The notes: generated from the sequence alone by a model not told the origin. Positions 1 to 14,640 are shown, counted from the first letter of the stretch. The stretch: DNA of 64,000 nt from Taenia hydatigena (GCA_036345935.2 JADWOT020000005.1:806001-870000); one strand, 5' to 3'. Numbers and translations: made by a program.

Positions 1-1089
1 AGTCGGTCAGGAAGGTGGCACAGCATGTCGAACGGTAGCAGCAATAGGAGGCAGAGAGGCGAATTTTACGAATCTGATGCCCTAACAGCATCGCCTTTGT
101 TTGAGATGAAGGTGGCGAAGTGGAAATCGCGTGGCAGTGTGCTATAGACTATAGGAATGAAGGAAGAAAGACAGCGATCAAAGGAGAGATACATCTGCTG
201 GAAGAATGATTCATTATTCGCCCTCAGTCTAGTATTGGAGCTTACCTTAGTAGCCATGCCCGATTGAAGCATTCTCACCATAATAGTAGTTTAATGAGCC
301 GAAAGGGGGTAGTGCGATGATGTGTCGACATGGAGTCCATTTAACTCAGCCATACATTCAGAGGAGCCATCAATACTGCTGAAACACACTTCCGCAAGGT
401 TATTTTGCTTATTTGATAAAGGACCAAAAACAAGTGCATTACTTTCTTGCATAGACTTTTCTATCCATAAATAGGGTTGTGGCCCCAAAAGGGTGAAAAA
501 GAGAGGAGAGACCATTAGGAGATGGAAGTGATATGGAGTTCACTTGCACTCACTTCCCATAGCCACAGCAGCTGACGTTTTCGATAAATTTGGAGCAGAG
601 CGACCACAAATCCCGATTTCTTAATTAGGATTTCAAAGCATTGTCTTGTCAGCCATCTGCTGCTAGCCATTTTTTAATCACGTTTTCTCTTTCCAATTTT
701 TATATATACCGAGTTTACCACCTAGGTATTCGACGGAATGGCCTAGGAGCAGATGTCATTATAATAAAGAATGCTGGAACTGCTGAGTGCAGTGACTGCT
801 TCTAAGAATCCCTCTGATAATTCAAAAAAATTGCGAGAAGGCGTTGTAATAGAAGCATGCTTCTTGCGACTGTCAATGACTCTTGTCCTATTAACACGCG
901 TGGAAATGAAGCGGCGGTACGTGTAGGAAGTGGCATAGCATTCTACTTTGCTCTCCTTGATGTTTAAAGAGAATTCGCACCGTAGTGTAGAGTCAATCGA
1001 GGCTGCAGCACTTTACGTGTCGAAGGTTTTATCGGTCAGGTGGGTGGAGTCGGGCAGCCCCTGAGGCCTTGAGTCACGCTGCACCTCAT
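1..1089. other. No gene recognised
   Basis: Short open frames only, the longest about 74 codons and on the minus strand. None shows a known motif, a signal peptide or a paired splice-site structure. No tRNA or rRNA motif was seen. Confidence 0.5.
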
Positions 1090-1097
1090 CGAGAACG

Positions 1098-1452
1098 AGC
1101 ATTACTCTCCATGAAATCATGCCTCTTAGCCAACAACATTTTAAATAGTGGGGCATGAAACTTACTTTCACTCATTTTTTCGGACTCTGCAGGCAGTTTA
1201 TGGATTTGAGGACACAGTGGTATAAGGTCAGTCGCGTCTGTGTCATTGCAAACATTCAGCGCGCCAATATCCAGGGTCAATGTGTGAGTTACTAGCATCC
1301 GCTTGCATTGTGCAACCTTAAAAGCCCCTTCCCAGCAAGCCTTGTCCGATCAGTTGATAAAATCATGCGTGTAAATAGGCGATCGTGGGCGGAGGCACTC
1401 TTAACCACGGCTGTTTTGTCCTTGCAAAGTATACACACTCCTAAGTAAATTT
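1098..1452 (+). repeat. Dispersed repeat, copy A (pair with 7.1 kb)
   Basis: This stretch aligns with 7110-7495 in the same orientation. Shared blocks in order are a GGACTCTGCAGG core, a TTTGAGGACA block, a CAAACATTCAG block, a GTCCG/GTCTGGTCAG...GATAA block, a GTGCGTGCAAATA-like block, and a TTGCAAAG(T)ATACACA block at the end. Identity is patchy with small indels, so both copies are old. Minus-strand frames over it are open for about 70 codons in each copy but differ in protein sequence, so no coding function is inferred. The element class is not recognised. Confidence 0.6.
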
Positions 1453-4400
1453 AATTATGGCAATTGTATTTAAGACGATCGGCGGAAGACATTGTCACCG
1501 AAATTTCACAGTAGTTCGCTGCTATCATTGAATTAGCCAGTTTCTTCCAATGTTTAAATCAAAATTGCAGATTGATGTCTGATTTCTCGTTGTCATACTT
1601 CTCACTTGCTGATCCAACCCCATCATCTACCGTCTTCAGATAGTGCTACCGACGTCTTCTTCCTTCCCAAATTTTGCTTGCGTTATTATCTAAACGTGGT
1701 TTTAAATTCTTTACTTCCTTATTTAATACACAGAAGATAGGTAATTAGCAAGCATAGCTACCTTTGTATGACTGCGGCAGCTATCAGCAGAGGCATGCTT
1801 GAGGATCCCGTGCCACCAGCATTCAGACGCGCAAAGGCAATCACAGAATGTGATGCATTACACATGCATCTGCTGCAACAGAAAACGGCCATCGCTATTG
1901 CTGTACCCGAGTTTTTCGGGCTCCATCACGCAGATTTACGAAAAAAATGCGATGAGAATTAGGCGCTGAGATTGCTTTTCTTGCGGCGGCAATATTTGTT
2001 TCCCATTAACTGCATGCTTTGCATGTGCAATATAAGAGGGACCAGCAGCTGATCTCTAAAGGGTAGGGTAATCGGATAGGTAGCATCCTCGACCTATCTA
2101 TCCTTACATTCTTTCGTGCGTCATTTTCCCCTTTTATCAGTTTTTGGCCTCTGTTCGAGCCCATTCTTTGTGGCTTTGACTGCGATGGAGCTCGTGGGTA
2201 TTGTGCAAATGAAAGGAAGGTTCTCACCTTTTCACATTCCTATCAAAGTAGAATCTGTCACAAGGCGTTTCAAATCGATGAATGGGTGAAGCGCATTAGA
2301 TAAGCGACTTCTTGATTTCTTCGCTGACGCTTAATGAGCAAGCTTCGCCTCACTGTCCACTACATTTAATTCATTAATCCAATTTCCTCAAAGTTCTGGC
2401 TTCTATTTCCTGAACAACAAATTCTGCAGTGGCTCGGATTAATGAGTGACGCAAAAATGCGAATAGACTATTGCTGCTTATCATTAATCCACAAAACCTC
2501 TTAGTAACACTGTGTAAGACTGCCTTATACTATTGCTTTATTGTCAGAGATTAATTAGCAACCGGTGGATCTTAAATTACTAGTCCTTGCTGCATTTCTT
2601 TTTTTAAATAACTGCAATCACAATACTTATGGCACATTCCAAGTCTGTTAGAGCTTAATCATTATTTTTATCAAAAGTAAGACAAGAATGCGTCTAAATG
2701 AAGAGTTGATTAAAAAAAGTTAGTCACTTTATAATATGCGGCTGCGGCTGTCGTATTCCTAGAAAAGGACATAAAGGGAACTACCAGACCAAGCAAAATA
2801 AGGCGATGGTGTGTCACTTTATGCATAATCCGAGAGAGGAATTTTAATAGCAAGTAGGAATCGTCAGGCACTCGCATAGCCTAAAACAATTAAAGAAATA
2901 GATGGCTCGGCCGCATATTGATGAGGAGAGCAGGCGTAGTACAATTATGCACAGCAGTACAGGAAAAGAACTACTCATTGTAATGCAGACGCTGTGCCTC
3001 TCACTATTTGTATCAGAATCAGGCCACAATCTATTGCATACCAGCATCTTGAGCGGAGAGATACACAGAGTAATGGCATATCCCTAATATGCGGGAGCGT
3101 CTTTGCACTCTCTTATAAGCTCGCGACAACAGAGGAAGACGTGCTAAGCACTCTCTAAGGATTAAAGTTTTGTGAAGACAAGAGGGTTTTGGATCTTCAA
3201 AGCGTCTAGTTGTCCCATCTCATTGGCACAAACAGCTTGTAAAGAGCCGCGTGTTGACTCGGACCATGTAAGCAAAGGCGGTGCGCACCCACCTCACATA
3301 TATTTTCTGTAGAGTCTGCATTAATTACACAGCAAAGCAGCCCCAGAGTCATCGCTTAATCCAACTTTTGAAAAGCAAGCACCTCACTTTTAGGATTTAG
3401 CAAGGAACCCTTCATGCCGTTTACCGAAGCATGGCCCATGACCCAAAATACTTGCTAGCTGCTTGTTATGCGATCATTATTCTGGCCGTTGATGAGCATT
3501 TATGCTGAATATTCATTTCACAGCCTTAAATGACAGCTTTCATGTGTTGCTGTTTCTCTTTAGCTCAACTTATAGGAAGATCACAAATGTAAGCGTAGGC
3601 CGTTATATAAGTGCGTAGTTTAACGGTTTAAAAATGGATTTGATTTGCTCATAGGTTGATAGGCAGCGAACCGCTTTGAAATAACCTCGCTACATTTTGC
3701 TGCCGTCAGGATTAGACCAGCAGTAATTATGCAAACATAGATTTGCTCGAAAAAAAATCATGCATCTCTCACAAAATTTTACTTCTATTCATTACAGAAG
3801 CTGTTAATCCTTGATTTCTAAAGCCAGCACGCTAGGATTTCCTCACAGGCAGCAATGAAATTTCGCGCCAAATCTTAGTTGGTCGAGTGCACAAAGCCTG
3901 AAAATGTAAGGTTTACTTAATCTCTTTTAGCGACGCCTTGCACTCTATCATCTTAACAAATTGTTCGACTCTTATTTTCAGTCAAATTTTGTTTCCCAAT
4001 TGGCATACTCCCTTGCACCTACTTTTTCGTCACCTCCATTTTCGTGGGTGGCAACCATGTCCTATTACTTAGCCTACTCAGCATCACATGCATCTTCTAT
4101 CCCTTCTGCATTCTGAATAATCCCCACAGCGCAATAGTGTGGCAAGTGCCTCATTGCTGGGTGAATGGGCTAAATTGCATGCACAAGAGGCAGTGCCGAT
4201 TCGTTGCATATGCAGTGACTATTAAATACATACCGAATATAAACGCTGAAAGAAAACCATGTCCGTGCTTGTCGTGGAATTCTGCTAATTTTGTATCGGT
4301 TTCCATTGGGTATGATGACTTGCTTGCGTAGTCTCAGTTCAACCTCAAAATAACAAGGCCTTTAGCATACTATCTTCGTCTAGAAAATGTCAAAATTTCA

Positions 4401-7109
4401 CAACTCTATCCTTATTTCTAGCGCAGCAGTCATTTCAGTGCATTATGAATCGTCGCATTTTCATCTTGATTTCTCAATGACTTGATAGAAATCCAACTTC
4501 ATAAGCAACACTGACAGTATGCGAAGCACCATTGAATGCAGAAAGGCGTCTCATATTGAGCGCTGGTTAGAAGAGAAATAATTAATCATCCAGAGAATGA
4601 GCCATTCATGACATGAGCATTTGTTTTCTAGAACGGATCCGTAGACCCGAAACACATCACAAGCAGCACAGCACCGAACATGCCTCCACGAGTAGAAGGA
4701 CTGTATTCGCGGCAGCACATTTCATGATTAGACCCGCTTTTGACCAATGGCAGGACAAATTTGCCAAGCGCATTCCATCTTCTTGTGAATCATCAGTGTT
4801 TTGCTGTGGATGTTTGATCACCGTCCTAAAACCATTTTATGCCTATCAACTGATATTATAGATGTCAGTGATCGCACAAGGTGGTAATCTATGAGTTCTG
4901 TCACATCATGACGTTATACTACATCTCACCGGGTTAGTCCGCGCACCGGTGACGGTTGTAGTACCTGTCGTGCCGCTGGCACACTTCATCGCGTTCTACC
5001 GTTGTACAATTCTCTCCATTTTACCCCTGCCCTCAATCCATCTACCCCCTTTCCTATGCATTTGTGGCATCACACACATTGAAACGTCTTTGCATCTCAT
5101 CATCTTCGTTCCCTTCTAATGCGTGCAATTTGTTGTGCGTGCTACTACATTTAATTAAGCAAGGCAAGTTGAATTGATAGTGCTAATGTTGAAGGCAGCT
5201 GATTTGGTGGTCGTGGAGATGCCGTAATTGGCCGCGGCCTTACGATTCCTTTGATATTGGCGCTTGGCGGAATGCTGATGCCAGCATTACAGTGGCAAAT
5301 GCACAAAATAAGTGCATTTTATTGCGCTTAGTACAGGTGTTCGCAGAATGGCAATAAAGGAAGCACAGATGACGTGATTTGGCAAAAAATAAGAGAATGA
5401 GAAGTGGAGGAAAATGCTACGTGTGTGTGTCTCTTTGTTGGCATAGTCATATAAGAAAAGCAGGAGGGGTGCGTTAGTAAATAGGCAAATGGATGAATGG
5501 GAGGGGAATGAGTAAGTGAGGGAGTAATATAGTATAGAGTATGGCCAGCAAAGTATTCTCCACTACGACCATATTAAACGCTCATTCATTGCCTCGTTTG
5601 CGCAGCATTTGTTGAAATTCAGCTCAAATATATAATGGTTCTGAAACTTGTACTAAATGGCATGGATTTGCCTTTGAAGGTTTGGTGGCATGCAAAGCCA
5701 ATGACAAAACTATGAGATTATTAACCTTCCTCCCCTAGCGTCGCACAGTTAGCACCGATTGTTTAGAGCTAAATCAGGAAGAAATATCATCTTATATGGT
5801 GCAGTTAACTGTTGTTAGCCACGTGTTATAACTTCGCTTCTTCCCACTATATGTAGATAGTCCACACCGAGAAATGTGTCAAATTGGAGATAAGCCCTTT
5901 CGTAAAGGAGTGACTTCAACAACTAGTCTCAATCTAATCATTTGGAGTGCAAATTAACAAGGTCCCCTCTTACCGTTACTACTCAGAGATTGTAAATTGA
6001 CGGGATAAGTTGAAGGAAATCAGGAAAGCGGGTCTGATTTAATCATCTTCTATGTGCACCATAATTATGGCACTAACATCTCCGATTACCGTGCTATCGG
6101 TGTGTGAATTAGGAGCGGTAGTCGAGGTGTCGTTGGTTTTGCTAGAAATTCGACCGCAAAATCCATTAATTAAGTTAATTGGGTCGAGAATTTCCCTTGG
6201 TGAGATGCACATTTTTGTGACCTCACTTCGTTGCATGTGAGGTAGGGTAGTGATAAATGGGCACTCTTCCGTATCTGAAGTCGCCTTAGGTTTTGGCGAA
6301 GCTAAGAAATCTTTCCTGCATTCCCCAGTATTTATCAACACTTTCATTACAGGTGTTTTAAAAATCTAGATAACCAAGAAATTCAATGATTCGCTTAAGA
6401 TTAGCCAAAGCGAAAACTTGTCCAATGAGCAACAAACGTTAAAAGTAGAACATCAGCTTTTTATAAAATAAGTTCACTTTTTCTAGTGATACCATCGGTG
6501 CAGAAGCTACCATACAATAAGGAATAACAAAATCAACATTTTGTGTTGGAGTTCAAAGATCAGGGAATCGAAAAATACCGTAAAAGCAAAACAACAGCAC
6601 CCGGCGGCGTAGCAATAACACAGATACTTCTGAATAACCCGACCACAGCTGAGGTCTACATCATTTTATCCAGTGAGCACAAGTTATTATGGATGAAATA
6701 CGGAAATTAGCGCGAACATTTCTAATGTTTGCAAATGAAAGTAACGCAGCACCGAATCGTCGTTCAAAGATTAAAATTGCTCCCTCAAGTGATGTGAGGA
6801 AGGGTCCACATTACTCTTGGCCCCAAATTTTTACTACTAATTGAAAGGCCGTCATCGAGTGTGACTATACCATTGTACAGCAGCAAACAATTAGATGGCT
6901 AGAAGGGGATAGGTATTGGAGAGTAGGGTAGTGAAAGGGAAGGGAGAAGAGACTTATTTACAGTCAACTTGGTGACTGTTCTATTAATGCTTACCTATTA
7001 AGTCTGCGATCAGTGATAGCACTCGTCTAAATAGTCACTTCGATGAAACGTGAAGTAAGACTAATTAAGTCTGTAATAGTTCACGTCACAAAGGCTTATT
7101 AATGAAGAG
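1453..7109. other. Long stretch without a recognisable gene
   Basis: Many open frames of 60 to about 100 codons occur on both strands, for example 4044-4331 (+) and 6039-6347 (-). None carries a recognisable domain, and the overlapping antisense frames suggest chance. A short GT run lies near 5421-5433. Nothing else could be supported. Confidence 0.45.
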
Positions 7110-7495
7110 GGCGGAATTTAACACTCTCTGATTTCATGGAACAAACTTTACTGCGCCAGAAGCAAGCCTTTTTCTTCGAAAGATGCTGTCGCTCACCTAA
7201 GAGTATCCCGGATAGTGTGACACGAACTTTGCTTCTTCTCATTTTTGGACTCTGCAGGTGTAATGGTCCTGTGGCTTGTGTATTTGAGGACAGGGTCCGT
7301 ATTATTACAAACATTCAGAGTCGGCGCATTAGTTATCAGAACCAATTTACGCCATGTAACCTTATGATTCCTTTGTCGACTACCCTTGTCTGGTCAGTCG
7401 ATAATCTTGTGCGTGCAAATAAGTAGCCGTGAGTGGAGGCAACGCCTAACCGCTACTCTTCTTTCATTGCAAAGATACACAACCCCCAGTGAAGC
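7110..7495 (+). repeat. Dispersed repeat, copy B (pair with 1.1 kb)
   Basis: Second copy of the element at 1098-1452, same orientation, about 6 kb downstream. It keeps the GGACTCTGCAGG core followed by TTTGAGGACA, CAAACATTCAG and the terminal TTGCAAAGATACACA blocks. It has some 30 more bases than copy A in the first half. The CTGCAG core after a pyrimidine-rich run looks like a 3' splice site in both copies, which could mean the repeat derives from a captured gene piece, but no protein family was recognised. Confidence 0.6.
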
Positions 7496-10400
7496 TATTT
7501 GCCATGAACTTCAGATACACTTACTAATGAAGAATATGCCGATAACTCGGATTCATTAAATCATTTTGGGCTGTACTTTTTAGTAAGCTACAATTGGTGG
7601 GAAAATATGTGAAAGGTAAAGCTGAAGAGTGAAGACTGAAAGCGCTAACCACGATCCTCGGTATGAATTATTAATAGGTTTATGTTCTAGACACCTTTAT
7701 TATATGGAGAGAGCTGATATAGAGCAGCTGCGTTGGGGCTTCAAGGAAGAGGATGTGTCAGCCTCAGAAGTGCGACCACGCTGCCCTACGACCAGGTTGA
7801 AAATGTCCTCCCACCTCTGGCCTGCAAAGCATAGTTAAGGGACGTAAGAATCACGCGCATGTGCAACACAACGTGAGAAGGAAGTACACTTCGTAGAGGA
7901 TAGGACGGCACCACTATACATTGACCTCTACGCAACTAAGAAGTTTGTTGAAATGCTTTAGCGTCTTCGTTACATTGTTAGTGCTTAAATTGTCTTAATG
8001 TGCTGTCTTGAAATAGAGTGTGATTCCTTGTTTTTTATCATAGATATGCAAAACAAGTCGTAGAGAATCTTATCTAGAGAAAGACCGAAATTATCCGACA
8101 AAAGATAAAAACCCAAATTAGTAGTATACTTCACCAACACCTTTAGCAATCTGCTTGTTGAGCGAGATTGCCTCTTAATAGACTTGTCAACGTGTCTGGC
8201 TAATATGCAAAAGATTCATTACTTTGTAAATAGAAAGGAAGAAAAATACATAAGTGAAGGATCAAGAAGAGCAACCTAAGATAACGTCTTACAATATCAG
8301 AAAATAAGTGCAATTCAGACTTCCAGAATGGCTTAACCGAATGAATGGAACAAAAGAGGAACCTGAAAACAGGGCCATTGAAATCTACATAGTAAACTTG
8401 CGATAAATAAACCGCCTTTTCTGACGCAGCAAGCAGCCATTAAATATAAACCGGAACCTGAAATAGAAAGTGCAATAAACCAAGAATCCTTAAACGAAAC
8501 TGCCTGCAATCTAAAGTGTTTAGCAAGGCTATTATAAGCATGACTTCATTTTAATAATTTTTACAGGGCCCGAGCTTGTAGGTTGGTGTCATTTGGTGCT
8601 CACCGGAACTCGACACCTGTCTTAGTTTTACTATTGTGACTGCGCACCCAATTGTTGGATTTTGTTATACGGCAAATATTGAAGGGAGCTGACGGTAAGT
8701 TGGCTAATATCAGATTTTTATCACCCTTGTTATCAAAACGTTATTGTTGCCTGATCGCTATTGCCTCAAATGCAGTTTTAGGTTAAACCATTTGATTAAC
8801 AAAACGGTATCGACAACTTATTTATTGATGCTTCTTCCTTCCAATTTGTTGTACAGTTCTATTTTGAATTTAACTTTCGAAAATCTCGACGTGTTTTAGC
8901 CAATCTCAGGCCTCATCTTGATGAAAATGGACTTAGCGAAACTTGCAGAGATTGTTGGGGATACGATCTTTCCTCTTGCTAATTGCGATCTAAGCGCATT
9001 TAAGCATGCTAAACTAGCATATGTTGCAAGCAATGCTCAGCTCAAACGAGAAATTGATGCCCGCAGGGAGTGATTGAATTATCGAGAAATCATGGTTGGT
9101 TATGAGTTGCTTTCTATTCTACTTTTGACAGGGTCTTTGTAGACGCTTTATCCTTCCCTTCTTCGTACAAAAATCCCATCGAGAACTCGGGATCTAGCAT
9201 CTCGTTCACCTTAACCCGTCCAAGAAACAAACCTGGTGCGTTCTACCCACTTAATTTGTACGGTAATCTGATTTCAATTGAGCGATTGAATGGACTTGGA
9301 AATCGCGATTGTCATTAAAAATGTCTGAGTTGCTTTGCGCGAAATCGCGCTATTAATATTGCTTTCTAAATTTGCCATTATCTTGTTATTTAGGTTTACG
9401 ACTAGTTAGCAGTGGATTTTTTAGTTTCTCTTGTCATAGCATTTTACATTCACCGCATTCCCTCTTTAAAATGAGCACGTTTTGTGATGTGGTTGCATTA
9501 ACCCAGTGTTACAATTAACCGTTCTTGGTTCATTATCGGCTTAGTCATGCTGTCAATTTTATAGATTTGACCAGTACAATAATTCCATTAATCAATCAGA
9601 CCAAAATGATGCATTTTTTAGAATTTATCAGTCAAATTTGTCACTTTGCGGTGCAAACTAAAATGCTTGGCATATCTTTGTCGCAAAAATTATCAAAACC
9701 AGAAAATTAGACGCTTGGGTGTAGGGTTCAGTCATCACAGAGGATCAACTGGATTCCTCTTGGAGGCTAAATCTACCGATTTTGAGTCAGTTTTCGAAGC
9801 GCTTGCCACTAATGCAGGGTTCGCATTCTTCTCCTCTTCCCTGCCTCTATCGGTCGTATAATATGATAGAATATTCTTAGGCATCTTAATTGAATTAAAC
9901 TAAACAGTCAGCTGATTGACAGTAGACAACAGGAGTCAGGATGCAGCACTCTGTACTTAAGAGGATTCCACCTACTCCCCCAAAAATTAATTCGACTTTT
10001 CACCTGCCATTCGCCTTCCATATATATTTAAAAAATCCAAATTCTACTCATGGTTCCTTGTATTGCTAAATACACTTTGTTTAGACATTGCAGCAGATCG
10101 ATCGTCATTTGACTCTTCTACCTTTATTACATCTTAGTTTATTAGTCTATGCTCTTATGGTCTATTATGAAGCAATCGTTAAAAACTAACATTCTCTCCA
10201 TTTCCTTTGTCTTTTAACCATCTACATTTCTCTATCCCCATTCGATTATGTTTTTACCTACCGCAATGTGCAGTTGATTGTCTCTTTCCGCTTTTACCCT
10301 CAAATCAAGCAAAACCCGAATTCGCAGCTCAGCTAGCCTTAGCCAACGCAAGTGCACACTGTCGTGCTTTTTTCCAAAGGTCTGTGTAAGGTGAAAAGGT

Positions 10401-12839
10401 ACAAATGCCGTGGCCTGCATTGTTTCTGCTATTTGATTTGCACCATTCACTGATGCCACCAAAGGCTAAAACAGAGAACGGGATCACACTTTGATAGCGA
10501 GTTCGTATGGAACGCAGAAATTTGGAGTGTTTGCATGGATCTTTGCTGATGTCTCCTCCTTATTATTGAGTCCGCGACCAACATTAACACTCGAGTCCCT
10601 CCTTCTCTCTATGTGTACCGTATTAATAGGCTCGATTTTTAAAGGGCAAAAACGCTAGTCCTTTGGTGATAGCAGAATGGCAATTTAAACGCATTTTGTT
10701 TTCATGCTAGTCAAAAGCACTTATGGAGCGCTGGCCACATGAAATGGATTAGAGTCCACCAGCAAACAGGATATGAATGATGTATTATGTGCATCTTTGC
10801 CTACTTAATACTTTTCCAAATTGGGCGGCAAAACATGCAGAACAATGGCATAAGCTGGCTGTACTTTTCTCCACGACACGGTGTTTGGGTGAGGATGAAG
10901 GCCAATCGTGCGATCTTATTCACAAAGGCTTGATCTACTACATTTGAGATTGTCTCTTATGATACAGGCACTTTTAGATTCACTACCCTAATCATCCCTT
11001 GTAAAATCGTGCAAAAGGCCAAAAACCTACCAGCAATAGATCGGAAACCACGCCACTAGGAAAGATTGACATATTCGAGCCCGTATGGGCACAATTTGAG
11101 AAGTATCTGCTGTTGGGTTCAATCCAATTGCCTAGTAATGTGCAGTCACTCAAACGCGAAAAATTGGCGGTTAGAGATGTGCAACAAGAGTTTGATTTGT
11201 AAGCTAAGCAATTATATGCCTTTACTACACGTTGGTTATTTTCCTTTCTCAAACATTGAACTTAAGATGAAACGCACTTGGCCTTATGTTCTGCAAATAT
11301 CCAATGGGTACCTTTGCCAATGCGTATCTTAAATTAAGCATGCCAATCGCTAATGTTAGTTCGAATTGATATTGCTTTACGATGTTTCAACAATACTTAG
11401 TGAATAACAACGTTGACGCTTGTGTTTTTGGGTTCCAACACCGCAAGCCTACACCGCCAACAAGATCTAAAGGATTTGCAAGAATTAAGCAGATCAAAAT
11501 AACTCTCCTGGCAGAGAGGACTGAGGTATTCCTTAATCATCATCTCGAAGGACTGAAGTTGCAAAAGGATGAGCACCGGCATTCAGCGTGGGATTATATT
11601 TATCGAAAATGCCAAGGCATAAGTTTCGGTTCTCAAATCCACGCAGGGCTGAAACGTATCCATTCTAAAACATAAACGAAAATAATACCGTTTTGATAAT
11701 CACATACTCTTTGCTATTAGGGCATGCAAAATCATCAGTCGGTTATCAGAAATTGCTATTTCTTTGGCAAAAGACGTTGGACTCTGTAAAAGACTTATCA
11801 TTAAAGGATTAAAATACCAGAAAACACACTTCTGAGTCCCTAAGCGTCTTGCCAATTTAAATCAAAAACTAATGCTTTCCAAAATGTTTAGCGAGCGTTT
11901 TAAGACATCTAATCAACCATTTAACAAAAGATGGCCTAAGAAGATCAAGGTTTGAAAACCGCCACTGCCAATGCCTTGAAAGAAAATTGTCACGAAGTGT
12001 CTGGTCTGCGTAACCCTTGCATAAAATCGGCAAAAGAAATCCATTTAGAAAGTCAAACTGCGTTGACAGAACTAAAATCGCTCGGTTTTTTATGAGTGCC
12101 TAATCTGCAGACACCGACTTATATTTCTAATGCAAATATGCTTTGACAGCCCAAAGCACCGGCATATTTGCCAGAAAACTTATTAGCAGGAAGAGTGAGA
12201 TCAAACTTAAGCCACGAATTTCGTTCAAGTTTGGTTATTTGAAAGTCATGAATTGCTGATATTTAAGGTTACCAAAAGCATTAAAATAATAGGTTTAATA
12301 AATGAAGAGATTTTAAATGGCTAGACTGAATTTAAGGTAACAAAAGCAAGATGGATCGAGTTAAGCCGACTCTCTATCTGACATGAGCCAAAAACCTTTC
12401 AGTTAGTTCGATTGACTTCGGTTTGCAACAATAGGATCTGGGAATTTCGGCTCCAGTCTTCGTTGATGGATGGGTGATGGAGTGTTGGCGGAAGTTAGAG
12501 TTCAAATGGATAAGGCAACCAAATAGCCACACAATGAGTAACTGAAAGAGGCCACCATCCAGGATGGAAATGTCGACATGGTCGGCTAGATGGGCGATTG
12601 AGGAGAGGAGGTTGAGATGAATATGGCTCTGCTCTACATACTCACAGGCACGCACACATAGACGTTTCTACCTGTTTATTTGGGACAACGATTGAAGCGA
12701 CTCTAAAGGGCAGGGAGCGCACATTCTTGCACGTTAATGTAGAGTGCCAGGTAAGAAAATTCACTGCAGAGAGAAGAAATGAATTATACAGTGAGATGTT
12801 AGGTGGGAGCTGAAAGAGTCCACAAATTACGAGGTGGGA
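7496..12839. other. No gene recognised
   Basis: Open frames up to 97 codons (11382-11675, +) occur without domains, signal peptides or clear splice structure. A GTAAGT donor-like site at about 8695 has no upstream ATG exon that I could support. Nothing in this stretch was assigned. Confidence 0.45.
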
Positions 12840-14640
12840 ATTAGGAGCAACACGCTCAGCTTCGCTCTCGAGGGGGTAAGGGGAGGAGGAGTAGAAGCAA
12901 GAGGTGGAATTGAGGCGAAGTGGTGTAGAACAAACTAGAGGGATGGAAAGAAAGATAGAAATAGAGAATGCTTTGTAATTAAGGCTAGGTTATGCTAAAG
13001 TAAGATTTGGTTATGGGTAAAGCGTGCTTCAGTCGGAGCTGATCTAGCATGTGCTAGTTTGATCCTATTTATGAGTCTTGGCATTATTTAATGTTACGTT
13101 GAAGGGTGAGACTGGTAGAGAGATGAGTAAAACTTACGAAGCAGGCGCTTGCATATGATGGGGTAGGGAGAGGAGAAGAGGAGAGGAGGCTGGGGCAAAA
13201 TGAAGTTGGCTTTGAAGGAGGGGAAGCCGAACAGAGTGAGGAGGCAAGGGACGAGAATTCCTTGTGTCATTAAATTGGAAAACAAAGGCAAGGAAATAAA
13301 ATACAGGAGGTACCCACTACTCTGTTCTGGTTGTGCTGATTGCATTAAGCACAAACAGTGGAGCATAATGCAAGGCGCAACACTCGGAAGCACATAGAAC
13401 CTCGTAGTAGAAGTCAAAAGATGCACTCACCGAAAGGCGCATTGCAGTACGACGTGGAAAAGGGGAAGTAGAAAAGAAAGATCCTACCCCTCTGTTCTGA
13501 AGACATCGTTAGGCCTATCTATAGTCCGCGTGCCCTGATCTCTGGTGTCTGCGAAAGCAAAAGGAAGATAAGACATCATTTTACATGCCCTGGAGTTGTG
13601 TTAATTCGATTAAGGCGGTCAAATTAGAGTGCTATTTAGGTTGACATCAATGGTAGCACATAAATCGTCTCTGAGGATGAGGTACGCATGATAGATGTGG
13701 TAGCGGTATTTTTTGCAAGCCTGCCATAACTCAGCCGATGTGATTAGTCTAGTCCGTCCCGATCCAGTGCAATCGAGTCATATCTAGTCAAGCTGTGTTG
13801 CAGTGTTTCCACATGTAAGAGACATGAAAAGTAAGTGCGGCATAGCAAGCGTAGTGCAGAGTAGGAAATTTAAAACATCAGAGACTTACCCCTGGAGATG
13901 ACTGCGATAACGGCAATGCGTTTCTTTTGTGTGCACCTAGGCCTATGCTTGGCAGAATTAATGCGTTGCACTGCAAAGCAAAGTATTTACACATCTGAAT
14001 GAGGCAAAGATTTGAGAATGAGAGCACAGAACAAGACAGGGTGGAAAAGAGGAAAAGGGGATTCGAAATGAACACCATGCGATAACTCTGCAAAGTGCTA
14101 CAGTGCAGCATTCTTCATTTCCTTCTTTCTCCCATCTATTCCTAAACTAGTCATCTGACTGCGTACAAAATGAAGTAATTGACTCAAAAGAAGAAATTTA
14201 ATCTTCTTCTAACTACGCGCCAAAAGAGGTTAGTCATAGCTTTTCTTTTTCGTTTTAACATATCCTGAGCACCAGATTCGATGTTATTGAAGTTACTTAC
14301 GCAAATGAAGAAAGAGGAGAAGATAGGACAGGGATACAAGAGGAGAGGTGGAGGGGCTGGTAGCATAACATACCCCTAATTTCTACGGTATCCATCCGCT
14401 TCGGCCTTCTGACTTCTCTGACGTGGCAAGTCGGAAGGTTGGGAGTGATTAGAAGATGGCAAGAGAGCCGACAGAAGTGAAGAATGAACAGATGACCGAA
14501 TGCAAGGAGACAACGAAGCAGGAGGGAGGCATTGACGAACAATGAATTATAAAGACGAAAGCTGGAAAGTAGTAGACGATACGGCACGTAAGGCAGCTTA
14601 TCACGATTCTGTGCTAACCTTGATGGGTTCATTATCGGCC
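12840..14640 (-). other. Recurrent purine tracts; possible short exons on minus strand
   Basis: The plus strand carries several purine-rich tracts (near 12870, 13150, 13455, 14040 and 14305-14355), giving pyrimidine-rich runs on the minus strand. Two of these runs (13130-13185 and 14300-14365) end in the same way, with a GTAAGT donor-like site on the minus strand. The frame before the second site begins with ATG and reads MLPAPPPLLLYPCPIF, hydrophobic enough for a secretion signal. No downstream exon could be matched, so these may be degenerate repeats rather than a gene. Confidence 0.3.

Noticed and set aside
13094..13426. A 110-codon minus-strand frame rich in Pro, Leu and Ser
   Set aside because: Its open state comes from pyrimidine-rich low-complexity sequence. 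No ATG, signal or domain context supports it.
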